Positions 33,116 to 44,453 of a stretch of 64,000 nucleotides of DNA are shown piece by piece. Where the stretch lies: positions 1,922,001 through 1,986,000 of the forward strand of contig JALPQD010000160.1 of assembly GCA_023101885.1 (NCBI GenBank), read 5' to 3'. How positions within the stretch are numbered: position 1 is the first letter of the stretch; every line of letters begins with the position of its first letter. The notes under the pieces are model-generated. The model was not told the DNA's origin. It made no database searches and saw nothing but the letters and a program-made list of their open reading frames with translations. A program made the position numbers and the translations under genes. The DNA is from Typhlomys cinereus. Lineage: Eukaryota > Chordata > Mammalia > Rodentia > Platacanthomyidae.

Positions 33116-33519
33116 AGGTTTCTGTGGCTCATTGGCCCGATTTTCAATATTTCTTCAACCAATGTCCTTTCCAATGAGGTCCAGTGTGTGTTCTAGGGTG
33201 AGTTTGTCACCGAATTCCATCTCCCTGTCTTCCCTCTCCCATTGCCAGCTTCCCAATTCCCCAGCACACCAGTGTCCTGGCCTCTGGGCAATGTTAGAGC
33301 AGCAGATCAGGAATGAATGAACATGCTGCGGACTCGAAAAGGCCACAGTGTCGAATCTTGCAGGGCTATTCAAGCGCCTGCACTTTAAAGCAGGACACAG
33401 AGAATCCACCTTGTCTGAGACCACATACCTCTTAATAAGCAGGGTGAGGGATTGTAGAGACTGAAGTACCCTGACTTCTAGTGTTTAGGTCAACCAGCTA
33501 AACTCTCTTCTCAGGTATT

Positions 33520-33900
33520 ATGTTAATTAGATGTACCTGTGTCAACTTGACAATTGAAGGCTGAGTCTTTAAGCAGATTTGTGAAGAATTAGTAGTTAAA
33601 GGCAAGCCCTTTAGAGCAAGCAACCCCCTAGTGGGTAGGACCATTCCCTGCCAGGTAGGTAAGATGGAGAGAGAGCTGGTTGATAGCCTGGCATAGTTCA
33701 GCGTGCTTTGGCAGACTCATAGGCGAGAAAGTTTGTCCCTTTCTCAGCAATTCTTATGGATATGGTAAGGCCAGTTCCCTCAGCTCTGGTGTTTGTACAA
33801 GCTCTCCTGCCAAGCTGGACTATGAATTGTAACCAGAATTATAAACTGAAATAAACCCCTTCAGTTGTGTGGTCATGTATTTATTGGCAACATAAAGTCA
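33520..33900 (+). mobile_element. Rodent LTR-like repeat
   Basis: GTGTCAACTTGACAATTG start, AAGCTGGACTATGAATTG, AACTGAAATAAACCCC signal region, TATTTATTGGCAAC end. Confidence 0.6.
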
Positions 33901-34065
33901 AATTTCAATAGGGTGGATAACTGGACATTTGATTAGAATGGAACAAGAAAACATGTTTAATAGACTTATCAGTCTTCCCAGTGCTCTCCCCAAATGTTCA
34001 GGAATTTTTATTTGGAAGCGTTTCTTTTTGACCTTCACCATCACTAGCCCGCAGGCTAAGGCCAA

Positions 34066-34478
34066 AGTTTCCATTACATGTTACTGCAACAAAATACCTG
34101 AGCCAAGCAATTTAGCAGGGAGGGTTTATTCCAGCTCACAATTCCAGGTTGCACGAGTGCTTGGTGACAGGGGAGTCCAGGCAGCGGGGACGAGGGAACT
34201 GGTCCCCATGCTTCCGCCGCAAGAGAAGAGAACAGTACATCCAGTACATCAGTGCTCGCTTGCAAGTGCTCATTCAGCTCTCTCTACCTTTTCACAGTTC
34301 CAGACCACCTGCCCAGGGGAAGGACCCACCCACCATGGGTGGGGTCTTCCTAAATCAATCATGCAATCAAGACAGTCTCTCACAGGCCCGTCCAGAGGTT
34401 AACCTGAGTCTACTCCATCCCTTTCAAGTGTTCCTGGAGTTCTGCCTCTTAAGTGTCAGGTTACAATTCATATTAACT
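34066..34478 (-). mobile_element. Rodent LTR-like repeat, antisense
   Basis: TTACATGTTACTGCAAC, GGGTTTATTCCAGCTCAC, ACCACCTGCCCAGGGG, CAATCATGCAATCAAGACAG. Confidence 0.6.
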
Positions 34479-34481
34479 AGG

Positions 34482-34725
34482 GCTGGAGAGATGACTCAAG
34501 GGTTAAGCCTTTGCTTTGTCACCAGAAGGGTCTGAGTTCAGATCCTGGATCCTACATAGAAGCACCAGGCAGAAAATGGTCTTAGAAAGCCCAGCGCAAA
34601 GCAATAAAGAGATAGAGCAATACAAATGAGTCCCAAAGTCACCGTTGGACCTTCACTGGCACACACAGTGTCCTCTTCTATAGCCCCCCTCACACTTACA
34701 CAGGTACATACATGCATTACACATC
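34482..34725 (+). mobile_element. tRNA-derived SINE
   Basis: GCTGGAGAGATGACTCAAGG, GAGTTCAGATCCTGGATCC, GTCACCGTTGGACC, CAGTGTCCTCTTC. Confidence 0.85.
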
Positions 34726-35164
34726 TGCAAAATTTTAATTAAATTTAAAAAATAAAAATAAAATACCAACTATCTACTCCCCTCCCCCCACTCTCTGCCC
34801 CAGGATCTGGCATCTAACTAGTGCTCAGCCAGGATTGGAGAGTTGCGGGAAGGGCCTAAGGCATGGAGTAGAGGGGCACCTTCAGCCCCTTGTGGTCCAC
34901 TAGGCATTTCGTAGTTCTCACTGTGCACATATAATAGACACATGCCTGTGTCCAGCTATAGCATGTGCATATGTAAAAACACTCAGAATTAAAAACCAGG
35001 ATTCCCAGTCTAAAAATGAACTTTTCACGTCCAACTGTAGCAACTCATGAGGCGAAGGAGCAGGTAGAGCACGGCAGATGTGTTAGTTTTGAGATTTAAA
35101 TTCCTAATGTCACCTCGTGCAGACTATAAAGAATGAAATAACCATTTCTACCCCCCAAAGAAGT

Positions 35165-35350
35165 GTTGCTGGGTGCAGTGAGGCACATCTAAAACCCCAG
35201 GGATTGAGAATAACTAGTTCAAGACTGGCCTGAGCAGCATTTTGAGCTTCTTTCTCAAAAAGAAAAACCAAATATGAAGTGCTTGCGATGTAGATTGGAG
35301 GGAAAGTGCTTGCCCAGCACGTGGGAAGCTCTGGGTTCAACCCCCGATAA
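35165..35350 (+). mobile_element. B4-type SINE
   Basis: B1-like start (GGGTGCAGTGAGGCACATC, AGACTGGCCTGAGCAG) followed by ID-like end (AAAGTGCTTGCCCAGCAC, CTGGGTTCAACCCCCG). Confidence 0.7.
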
Positions 35351-35379
35351 TAACAACAAAATCAGATCTCAAGCTCAGA

Positions 35380-35550
35380 GACTGGGGCATGTTGGGACGC
35401 ACCTCTAATCCCAGCATTTGGGAGGCCAAAGGATGGCGGCAAGTTTGAGGCCAGCCTGGCCTACCCAGTGAGGTCCAAGGCATCCCAAGCTGCACAGTGA
35501 GTTCTGAGGCAGCCTGAGCTACAGAGCAAAGAGCCTGTCTCACAACAACA
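35380..35550 (+). mobile_element. B1-type SINE
   Basis: CACCTCTAATCCCAGCATTT, GAGGCCAGCCTGGCCTAC, CTACAGAGCAAAGAGCCTG. About 170 bp, longer than a monomer B1, with a second GCTGCACAGTGAGTTC block. Confidence 0.7.
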
Positions 35551-35875
35551 GAAAGTTTATATTAACGCTCTGTCTTAGCATTCCAACCACCAGTGATAGA
35601 TTGTTCTTGTCTTCAGATCACTAACCTACCTCAACCAAAAGGTGCAGAGAGAGAGGGAGGGGGGATATCTATTGAATTATTAGTCCGTGATAGCCTTCTG
35701 CACCTGACTCCAAAATCACTCGAGCAGATGGAAATACAGTGCTTTTGAAGAGCCTTCAGTTGTTTTAACATGAAGAACAAGAACAGAATTTGCCACTAAT
35801 GTAGTATTTCCATACTGGCAAATGCTCAAAACTGTATCTGAATTCCTTCATAGAATACAGTCTCCTGAGGACTCT

Positions 35876-35930
<55 letters not shown>

Positions 35931-35931
35931 T
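35876..35931 (+). repeat. (TG)n microsatellite
   Basis: ~54 bp of uninterrupted TG. Confidence 0.97.
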
Positions 35932-36449
35932 GATTAAAAGTATTATATTCAAGCTATTTTAAAGATACCACAGTAGTCTACACACTGAGCAAACCCCCAA
36001 ATTCGGAGAAGCAAGTTTGCGATCTTAGACTCTTAGAACTTTTTGTCTTAACTACTGAAGTAAAATCCCCGCCCCAGGGGATGGTCGAGTCTGGTTCCTC
36101 CTCTTAGTCTCTTTTCTGCCCATCCCTGACCTCATCTGCACACTGGGGTTTCTCTCAGGAGCGGCAGTGACATCACAGGCCTAGCGTCCCCTCTGACCCC
36201 ACATGCTTCAGTTCCCAAGGACTTTCCTTCCTGGAATCTGGAACTCATCTTGGTACAGGTCACAGGAGCACTGTGAACAATGCAGAGGGAGTGGGCGGCG
36301 GGCCAACGCCTGTGTCACTGGGGGTGTGCGGCTCCAGCTCCTTCCTGAGATCAATGGCTGCCCTGTGGGATGCGGGCAGGAGGAGAGGGCTGGCCCCTTG
36401 CAGCCCCACCAGGCTCTGCTGTTTGAAAGAGGCGTGGATTCGTCACACA

Positions 36450-36520
36450 TTAAGCATGTATGTGTGTGTGAGGGGTAATGTGTATATGTGTGTATGTGCT
36501 CTCCTGTGTGTATGTATAAA

Positions 36521-36557
<37 letters not shown>
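36450..36557 (+). repeat. Degenerate TG-rich repeat
   Basis: TGTGTG runs broken by TA and CC steps. Confidence 0.85.
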
Positions 36558-37137
36558 ACAAACCTTCCACACCTATGCATTCTTTTTAACCCATTTTCTC
36601 TTTCATAGGCTGAGTCAAAGGACAGCCCTGATTTCCTTCAAAACTGTTTTAGCACTGATTTTGCAGACAGTGTGGGCCAGCCCGCTGGGCATACTGGGCC
36701 TCAGGACTGGCTAGCATGGGTGCTTGAAGGGATGTGGGCACTCTGTAGTTTTCTGGGAGCTGGAACTATATCTCCAGCAGCTGGCTGCCTTACCCAGTCC
36801 CTGGCCCCTTCAAGGGCAGCTTAGACATAGCTGATATTCAGTCAATGCTGGCGAACTGAACGGTTTCAAGGCTGCCTTGCCACAGGTCATGGTGGGTACT
36901 CTGCAAAATCTGCAGAAATTGTCTGTTAGTTGATTCTCCTCTTCACTTACAACTAGAGGCCTTCCCCAGCAGCACCAAACCCTCTTGCTGGTCCTCACCT
37001 TACATTTGGGAACTCCAATTCAGCATCCTTGGCAACTCTCAAGCCAGTCCTCTGTGCCTCATGTCTTGGTTGTCATTATTTGCAGACTAATACTGCTAAT
37101 GACTAGAAACATATGTCTGAGAAATGTAATAAATACA

Positions 37138-37142
37138 TACAT

Positions 37143-37186
<44 letters not shown>

Positions 37187-37420
37187 TGTCTTCCTTTCTG
37201 TCTTCCTTCTTTCTCTTTCTTTTTACTTTCCTTCCTTCTACCTTCCCTCCCTCCTGTTCTTTCTTTTCCTTCCTTCTTTCCCCCTCTCTTTTTCCTTTCT
37301 TTCTCTTTCCTTCTACTTTTCCCCTTCTTCCTTTTCTCTTATCTCTCTTCCCTCCCTCCCTCCCTCCCTCCTCCCCTCCCTTCCTCCGCCTCTCTCTCCC
37401 TCTCTTTCTTTCCTTTCATT
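37138..37420 (+). repeat. (TTTC)n and C/T tract, ~280 bp
   Basis: Starts as a clean TTTC repeat (37140-37187), then mixed C/T and CCCT runs. Long open frames over it are composition artefacts. Confidence 0.95.
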
Positions 37421-37424
37421 CCTC

Positions 37425-37540
37425 AAGTCTCGTGCTGCCCAGGGCTCAAGCTTGCGTGTAACTGAGGCTGGCCTTGAGCTGATCGTCTTGCCTCCACCTC
37501 CCAGCACTGGAATTACAGGTGTGCACCACCCCACCAGTTT
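37425..37540 (-). mobile_element. B1 SINE
   Basis: GTAACTGAGGCTGGCCTTG, CTCCCAGCACTGGAATTAC, AGGTGTGCACCACCCC. The adjacent C/T tract is its tail side. Confidence 0.75.
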
Positions 37541-37829
37541 TATGTGGTTCTTGAGAGACAGAGTTGACTCCATTTCTCCCTTGTTTATTGAAAGGGAAGT
37601 GAAGGCCCAGAGACCAGGAGAACCTACTGGCTGGGGAAAGATCTGCTGGTTTCCCTCCAAGTCTTCCGATCCCAGGGCTTTTGTAGCTGACCAAACGATA
37701 AGCTTCTATCCAGGTTAGTGGCAGGACTATTCAAAGACTCTTGATTAGTGGATCAATGAAAAGTTTAAATTGGCATCAAGCATGAGAGTCACACAAACAT
37801 CTGCATGAGAGAGTCATGAACAAACGCAA

Positions 37830-38150
37830 AGTCACAGAGCCGGGGGAGATGACTCGGGCTATAAAGCACTGGTCATGCGAGCACGAAGACCTACATAAAA
37901 GTTGGATACATAAAAGTTGGCTCGTCCCTGTAATTACAGCACTGGGAAGGCAGAGACAGGAGTATTCCTGGAGTTTGCTGGACGGTCAGTCTAACTGAAT
38001 TGAATGAGCCGGCTGCATGTTCAGTGAGAGACCCTGTCTCATAAAAACAAGGCAGGGAGTGGTAGAAGAAGACACTCAATGTGGACCTCTGGCCTCTACA
38101 CACATGCATACCCATGCATGAGAGAAAGAGAGAGAGAGAGCGCACACACC
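37830..38150 (+). mobile_element. Composite tRNA/B1 SINE
   Basis: CGGGGGAGATGACTCGGGC head, GTAATTACAGCACTGGGAAG, GAGAGACCCTGTCTC, ACCTCTGGCCTCTACACAC. A 16-bp stretch (ACATAAAAGTTGG) is tandemly doubled at ~37891-37921. Confidence 0.65.
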
Positions 38151-40186
38151 ATGATCACAAAGGCAAAAGGTATAGTAATAGCAAACATTGCCCAGTGCCT
38201 TTTAATGTAAGGTCCACTGTCCCCCGGTCTCTACCGGGACTCATAGCTTCAGGACAGAACTACTCTTCCATGTTCTGGAGTCTCTGGGCTCCAGTGGCAG
38301 AGTGTGAAAAGAAACTCTTAGTTCCCAGATGCCGAGGCAGCCTCTTCCTTCCCTCCCAGCCCAGGAGCACCAGGAGCAGAAGGGAGAGTCTCACACTGGC
38401 CTCCCTGGCCCCCCAGGCAGACGCTCTCTTTCCTGTTTACAGAGCCCAGCTGGGTCTGTGAGGAAAAAGGTCCAGGCCAGATGAGAGATCTGCTGGGTGT
38501 GGAGGACTGGGGCGCAGAAGCAGGGTTTGCAGGAAAGGGGGAATTCCTTTTAGTTTGGTATTAACATCAGGTCAGCTCCGCAGATTCATTCCCAGCCAGT
38601 TTTGAAAAACCAGGTCGTTTTGTCCTCCTTGGGTGAGAAAATCTTCCCCTTCCCCCCACCAGAAGGAGAGATGTCGAGGGCAGAGCATCTTCTAGCAGGA
38701 GGGTCAGAGAGGCCAGGGTTGGGGAATCATTCATCACACAACCCCCTCTCCCTGGGAAAGCTCCTTCCTCCCTGGACGAGCCTAGAGCCACGAGCTCCAT
38801 CTACTGAGGCTTACAGAGACCCACACAAGCAAGCCCAGCCTCCTTCTGCCTTCTCCCCTCCTCCCCCCAAGCTGGGCTTCCAGCAGAGGTATCCTGGGAC
38901 CCAGATCCACACCCCTCGGCATGGAGAATCCAAGGGCAGAGAAGTCCAAGCATGTCAAGGGCTTGAAAACTCACCCTCTTGGCATTATTACTCGGGCAGC
39001 ATCACGCCAGCTGCACAGCGCCACCAAGCACAATTCTCAAGGGGCCGAGTAGGACTTGCTTCCAAGGGCAGGAGGACCATGAGTCACACCGGGTCTGCCC
39101 TCTGAGCCTGCATCATCCTCGCGGCTGCGTTCCCCTGGTGGGGGGGACACAGGTGCACACAGGTCATTCCCTCCCCCCACCTCAGGACACGCGCCCCCAC
39201 CTCAGGACACGCGTCAAGGCACCGACAGCAGAAGGGTCAGTCAAGGTGGCTGAGTCCTCCCTGCTCCTCGCCCACCAGAGAGAGTCGGGTGACTCTGGAT
39301 TTTAGTTGATTTACCTGAAGAAATCTCTGCTTTTCTGCCTTCCGCAAGCATTGAGCAACGGCCGCGTGCCGGGAACCCGGGATGTACATCTTGGAAGTTG
39401 CATCCTGGAGGAGTTTAGACACCAGGCAGAGAATGCAACTTACAAACAGGTTATTTCAGAACAAGGTCGTTGGGCTCCAGTGTTTGTAAAGTGGAACTGA
39501 GGTGATGCATCACAAGTGCTTCACAAATCCAAGGACCACCTAGTTTTCCAGAAGTTAAGCTTAGAGTGTCTGAAGCACATGGAGAGTCAAGAATGGGACA
39601 GGATGCTATGGGAGTCTCTCGGGGCAAGCCTTGAGCCTCCGCGCAGAGGCCAGGGGCTGCCTGCCTCCTGCTTCCATGTGTACAGCGCCAGTGCCTTCTC
39701 CCTCTCTCCCTCTTCCCCTTCTTCCTTCCTTTCTCTTTCTGGTCTGTAAACATCCAAAGAGATTCCTCAGCAGAGAAAATTGCAGAATATTCTTCCTCCA
39801 TCGGACAAAAGTGGTCATTTGGGGATTTGCCCAATTATGGGGTTGAGCGTAAGATGTAATCTAAGAAGATCGTTCTCCCCAGTCCACCTGTGTCTCAGGG
39901 TCTGTGCTGCAAAGAGGGGCTATGCTCTCCTCATCACCTTCTCACTAACCCCACTTTCCATCTCTGTTAACAGCCTCTCTCTTCCCTGCCTGCGGGGCAG
40001 CCTGGGATAGCCACTGTCTCCCTGGTCAGATGGGTAAAGAGAAGAGAGAGACCAGAGACCTCAGACGGGTAAATTGATTCCATGGGAGAGCGAGAAAGAC
40101 ACAGATCCCGAGGGGGAGGGGGGATGAGAGGTGAGAGATGAGAAGCTGCTTCAACTGAAAAACTTCTCGGAGGCAACAAAGATGAC

Positions 40187-40188
<2 letters not shown>
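38151..40188. other. GC-richer unique sequence
   Basis: A 167-codon plus-strand frame (38602-39105) runs through Pro/Ser-rich, low-information sequence. A 20-bp CCCCCACCTCAGGACACGCG pair occurs at ~39175-39215. No splice context for an exon. Confidence 0.5.

Positions 40189-40232
<44 letters not shown>
40189..40232 (+). repeat. (TG)n microsatellite
   Basis: ~44 bp of uninterrupted TG. Confidence 0.97.
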
Positions 40233-40233
<1 letters not shown>

Positions 40234-40259
40234 CAGAGATAGAGAGAGGCAGTTTATCT

Positions 40260-40622
40260 TCATGTTGCTGGTAAATCCAAACAATTTAGGAGAACAAGGG
40301 CTTTATTTCAATTTATGATTCTAGTTTCAGTTCAAAGTCCAGTTTGGCAGGAGAATTCATACCCACATGGGAGCTGAAGGAACTGGGCACACCGTATCTA
40401 CAGGAATTGCTGTGAGAAGGGTAAACCTCACCCACAACCTGCAGGTCTGCCAAAGTACTGAACCAGCTCTCTCGATCTCATCCACCTGCCCATGAGCCCT
40501 CCGTGGGTTAGGGCTTCCTCCATCAATCAGACAACCCCGAAGACTTACTTAGGGATCGTCTTAGCTACCAAAGTGCCCCAAGGCTCAGCTCTGAATTTTC
40601 AAGTCAACATCTGTACCAGACT
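40260..40622 (-). mobile_element. Rodent LTR-like repeat, antisense
   Basis: GGGCTTTATTTCAATTTATG, GGCAGGAGAATTCATACCC, CAATCAGACAACCCCG, TTTCAAGTCAACATC. Confidence 0.6.
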
Positions 40623-41129
40623 TTCTAACTGAGAGAGAGAGAGTTTAAGTGTTGCTATGGTCGGAATAGAGCACCCTGCTGGTGTTTGACAACCTCAACA
40701 ACTATTAGGGATCCTCCATAGAACATGAGAATTACTGGTGAAGAGCAGAGAAGAACACAGCAGTGGGAAGACACACGTGATCACACCTGGACACGTGTGT
40801 CCAGGAGGAAATGACCAGGGCAGTTTCCAAGGTGGGGGGGGGTGAGGCAGGATCACCTCAGATATTGTGAAACAAGAATCCTTGGCTGTCAGGGTTCGTA
40901 AGGAGAGGTGTCTTCAGCCCCAGGTGGGACAGACAGATGCGAACGTGTAATTATAGGTAGAAGTGGAGGTCCACTAATAAAGAGGCCCACACAAGAGAGA
41001 CTTAAGGAATGTGACTTTTATCAGTGCTGAGGACCAGGAGGCCAAGGGAGCCACAGTTCGAGCCTGCGGGCGGGAGAGCATCGGCACAGGAGAGACGCTT
41101 CAAATCAGAGAGAATGGGAGAGAGCTGCC

Positions 41130-41232
41130 ATGGACAGAGGGTCTCGCTCCGTAACCCAGGCTGTTCTCACATTCAGGGCAGTCCTCCTGCCTTAGCCTCT
41201 CAAGTGCTGGCATTACAAGCCCAGCCATTATT
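41130..41232 (-). mobile_element. B1 SINE
   Basis: GGGTCTCGCTCCGTAACCC, AGGCTGTTCTCACATTC, CAAGTGCTGGCATTACAAGC. Confidence 0.7.
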
Positions 41233-42272
41233 CCTGGTGTATATAACTCTTTTTTTGTGATACATGAATATAGTGAACTTAAAGTATTTTCACCCTTCAA
41301 TCCCTAATCCCACCGCCTCCTCTTCCCATGACAGCTCTTTTCTCCCCTGCCAGATTCCCTCCTATTTTCACATCTTTTCGCATTTGTGCTCACTGGATTT
41401 CATCTGGTTTGTCTTTGATGTCGTGCGCCTGCGTACTTGCTGGAGCACGAATCTTCTAGCAGTGGATGTACTATCAAGGAAAGCATCTTGTATTTCCTAC
41501 TGTTAGCAACGCACCTGGCTTCAGCCTCCATTCCTTCCTCTTCCTCCCTGCCCCTCCCTCCTCCTTCTATCCCTTCCTTTCTCCCTTTCTTTCCAGTTTA
41601 GGTTTGACAAAAAAATAAGATTCCATTTTGACTCTGATGAGTTTTGCAGGTTCTTGAGTGGGTGTAGCAAGTCATTTCTCTGTGAGGAACTTCGGGGCTT
41701 CTGGCAGCACACAGCTGAGTCAGTAGTAGGTCACGAGGTGGCTATGTTCCGAGCCTTGCGTCCACATTCACAGACTAAGCTAGGAAGCATCTGTTCCAAT
41801 CTCTTCCCTTTACAGATAAGGAGACTAGAAGCCATTACAGCCAGTTCCTTGTTTATTACCTGGTTTCCTGCTGCAGAGAAGGAAGGAAAGACAGGATGGA
41901 GAAGAAAGAGAAGCCATCCCACATCTCAGCTACCTCGTGCTGGCAAACGAGCAGCTCTGGTCCTCATATTGCTTCTAAAAGCTCTGTGGCTTGGCCAGGT
42001 CACCTTATGCATGAATCTTCCCTTACTCCCATTTAAAATTGGATTTAAAAGCACACACTGTAAGATGCTGAAATTTGGATGAGATCACAAAGGATACTTT
42101 AACAGCGTGAGCCAAAAGTAAAACACTTATTCCCTTATCTCCCATCCCTTATCTCACTTAAATCCGTAGACCTTTCCTGAATCCACAAAAATGGAGTCAT
42201 CACTCCCTAGTTCCTTATTAACAAACAGACTGTCCCTGACTTTTTACGGTCCCACTTAAGAGTTTGACTTCA

Positions 42273-42559
42273 GGTGCTGGAGAGGTGGCTCAGGGGTTAA
42301 GCCTCTGCCTTGCAGGCAGAAGGTCCTGAGTTCGGATCCTGGACCCCACGTATAGACGCCAGGCGGAAGCGGGGGCGGCCTGCGTTTCTGGTCCTGGTAG
42401 GGCAGAGCCTGTGAATCCCCGGGCAGAGTAAAACAAGGAGGAGGTGGAGGCGTCCATGGTGGTTCCCGAATTCGTCTGTGGTTCTACACACACACACACA
42501 CATATACACATGCACACACACATACATGCACAATTGAATAAATAATAAAATAATAAAAA
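42273..42559 (+). mobile_element. Young tRNA-derived SINE, perfect 15-bp target duplication
   Basis: CpG-rich subfamily (CCACGTATAGACGCCAGGCG, CCCGAATTCGTCTGTGG). Identical AAGAGTTTGACTTCA lies at 42258-42272 and 42560-42574. The tail is CA-rich then AATAAATAATAAAATAA. Confidence 0.95.
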
Positions 42560-42829
42560 AAGAGTTTGACTTCATAACCCTGCACTCAGTAGAAGATGAA
42601 TTTTGACCTTGTCTCTGGCCAGCAATATGTCCCACTAGACACATCTCCCAGTCAGCCCAGTGATAATGCACTGGGTTCCTGAACTATAATGTATGCAGGT
42701 TAGTGAAATTAAATGTATCTTAAATGTATCATATTTTTAAGTTAAAGTGGATTTATCAGGATGTAACACTAATGTAAATGGAGAAACATCTGTATATAAA
42801 GGACAAAGCATATCTACAATAAAGGAGGA

Positions 42830-42915
42830 AGGAGGGGAGAAAGGAGAGAAGGAAGAAGAAGGGGAGGAGGAGGGGGAGGAGGAAGAAGAACAATAAGAAG
42901 GAAGAGGAAGAGGAG
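42830..42915 (+). repeat. GA-rich purine tract
   Basis: ~85 bp of GGA/GAA/AGG with almost no pyrimidine. Confidence 0.9.
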
Positions 42916-43015
42916 GAGTTCATTTAGGTAAGGGAAATGGCTTGAAATGGTGATATCAGAGCATTTTTAATGAATAAGATGTGCAAACAGAAAGGGAATA
43001 AGAATGTAATTAATG

Positions 43016-43226
43016 AGCTGGAGAGGTGGCTCAGGGGTTAAGCCTCCGCCTTCCAGGCGGAAGATCTTGAGTTCGGATCCCAGATCCCACGTATAGACGC
43101 CAGGCGGAAGCGGGGGCGGCCTGCGCTTCTGGTCCTGGTAGGGCGGAGCCTGTGAATCCCGGGGCAGAAGGAGGTGGAGGCATCCATGGTGGTTCGCGAA
43201 TTCGTCCGTGGTTCTACACATACACA

Positions 43227-43281
<55 letters not shown>

Positions 43282-43333
43282 GGGCACATACACGCACATG
43301 CGCACAGTTGAATAAATAATAATAATAATAAAT
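43016..43333 (+). mobile_element. Young tRNA-derived SINE, perfect 17-bp target duplication
   Basis: Same CpG-rich subfamily as 42273-42559 and nearly identical to it through the body. Identical TAAGAATGTAATTAATG lies at 42999-43015 and 43334-43350. The tail holds (CA)n then (CG)n at 43216-43282 and an AATAAATAATAATAA end. Confidence 0.95.
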
Positions 43334-43534
43334 TAAGAATGTAATTAATGTTATTAGGACTATACATTTGATTGCCTTTGATGTCCTCAATGGAATTCCT
43401 TTTAAACTAGAAGTGAAGACTGATCAACTGGTCTTCCTGAATGAAATGCCCTCTGAGATGGACATGAGTGGCTTTCAGGTTGCATAAGGGGCAGCATCAT
43501 TTGGCTCTGAGGTCATCGGGGGAGAGAGCGCGTG

Positions 43535-43650
43535 CACGAGCGCTCGCGCGCGCACACACACGCACGTGTATGTGGGGGGGGCAGGTTCTTCATGAGCCTG
43601 GGCAAGGTGGGGGGGGGTCCAGGTTCTTCATGAGCCTGGGGAAGGTGGGC
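43535..43650 (+). repeat. Alternating CG/CA run and duplicated 37-bp unit
   Basis: CGCTCGCGCGCGCACACAC at ~43541, followed by two copies of CAGGTTCTTCATGAGCCTGG with G-runs (43581 and 43620). Confidence 0.85.
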
Positions 43651-44303
43651 CTTGGACTCTATTCACTTTCTCACACTGCACCTGCAATCTGAAAACTAGA
43701 AGAATGGCTGAGACCACCCAGGGCACCTCCTTCTCAGTGGAAATAGCTCTACCCACCCTGTCTGCTGGGTAGATCATCTCTCTACCTACTCCTGCTCTTC
43801 CAAAGCTGGACCTGTCCTAATTGCTGTCCCCAGCTGGGAGCTGCCACCCATCACCAGACTAACAGACTAACACATCAGCACACAGACAGAGCCGCGACAG
43901 CTGTCGGGGGATCCATAATCCATCTGCTGGGCTCTAAGGGCCCCTGCAGCAGCCATCTGGAACCAAATCACAAGGGAAACCTTCAGGACCACACTGCAAA
44001 GCCTGAGCCGCACCTGAACACTTGAGACTATTTGAGGTCTGTTCCCATAATTTAAAACACCATCTGTTTGCTGGCATCTCCCAAATTCAAATCACCTTGT
44101 AGACTTCTCCTCTGAGGACCAATCTCAATAATCGAATGGTCTGCCTGGCATCCCTTCTTTGAAGATCTCTCTAATACATACATGCCAGATTCTTGACATT
44201 CATCCCTAAGCCTGCACCACACGGACCCAGTCCCACCTCCTCCTTCGACATACAACTTCACTATGCAGCACCCCAGAAACCCGGGGTAGCCAGCAGATAA
44301 GTC

Positions 44304-44453
44304 CTACCCAGCGAGATTCTCCCACATCTGGCAGATTCTTTCTCGATTCTGTCTCTTCATCTCTCAGCATGAGCCAAAGGATTCACCGTCTGCCATTCAG
44401 GCTGAATGCAAACATGACCAAGCTGGAAGAAGACTGAAATCCATGAAGACCAT
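44304..44453 (+). repeat. Direct repeat, left copy (~145 bp)
   Basis: Shares TCTCCCACATCTGGCAG, GGATTCACCGTCTGCC, GCTGAATGCAAACATGACC and TGAAATCCATGAAGAC, in order, with 45932-46074. The family is not recognised. Confidence 0.9.

Noticed and set aside
36985..37718. 200-codon frame rich in Phe/Ser/Leu
   Set aside because: Translation of the TTTC/C-T tract and an antisense B1.
38602..39105. 167-codon plus-strand frame
   Set aside because: Low-information Pro/Ser composition, no homology recognised, no splice sites.
42273..43100. SINE heads as functional tRNA genes
   Set aside because: tRNA-like promoter boxes only; they belong to SINE bodies with tails and target duplications.
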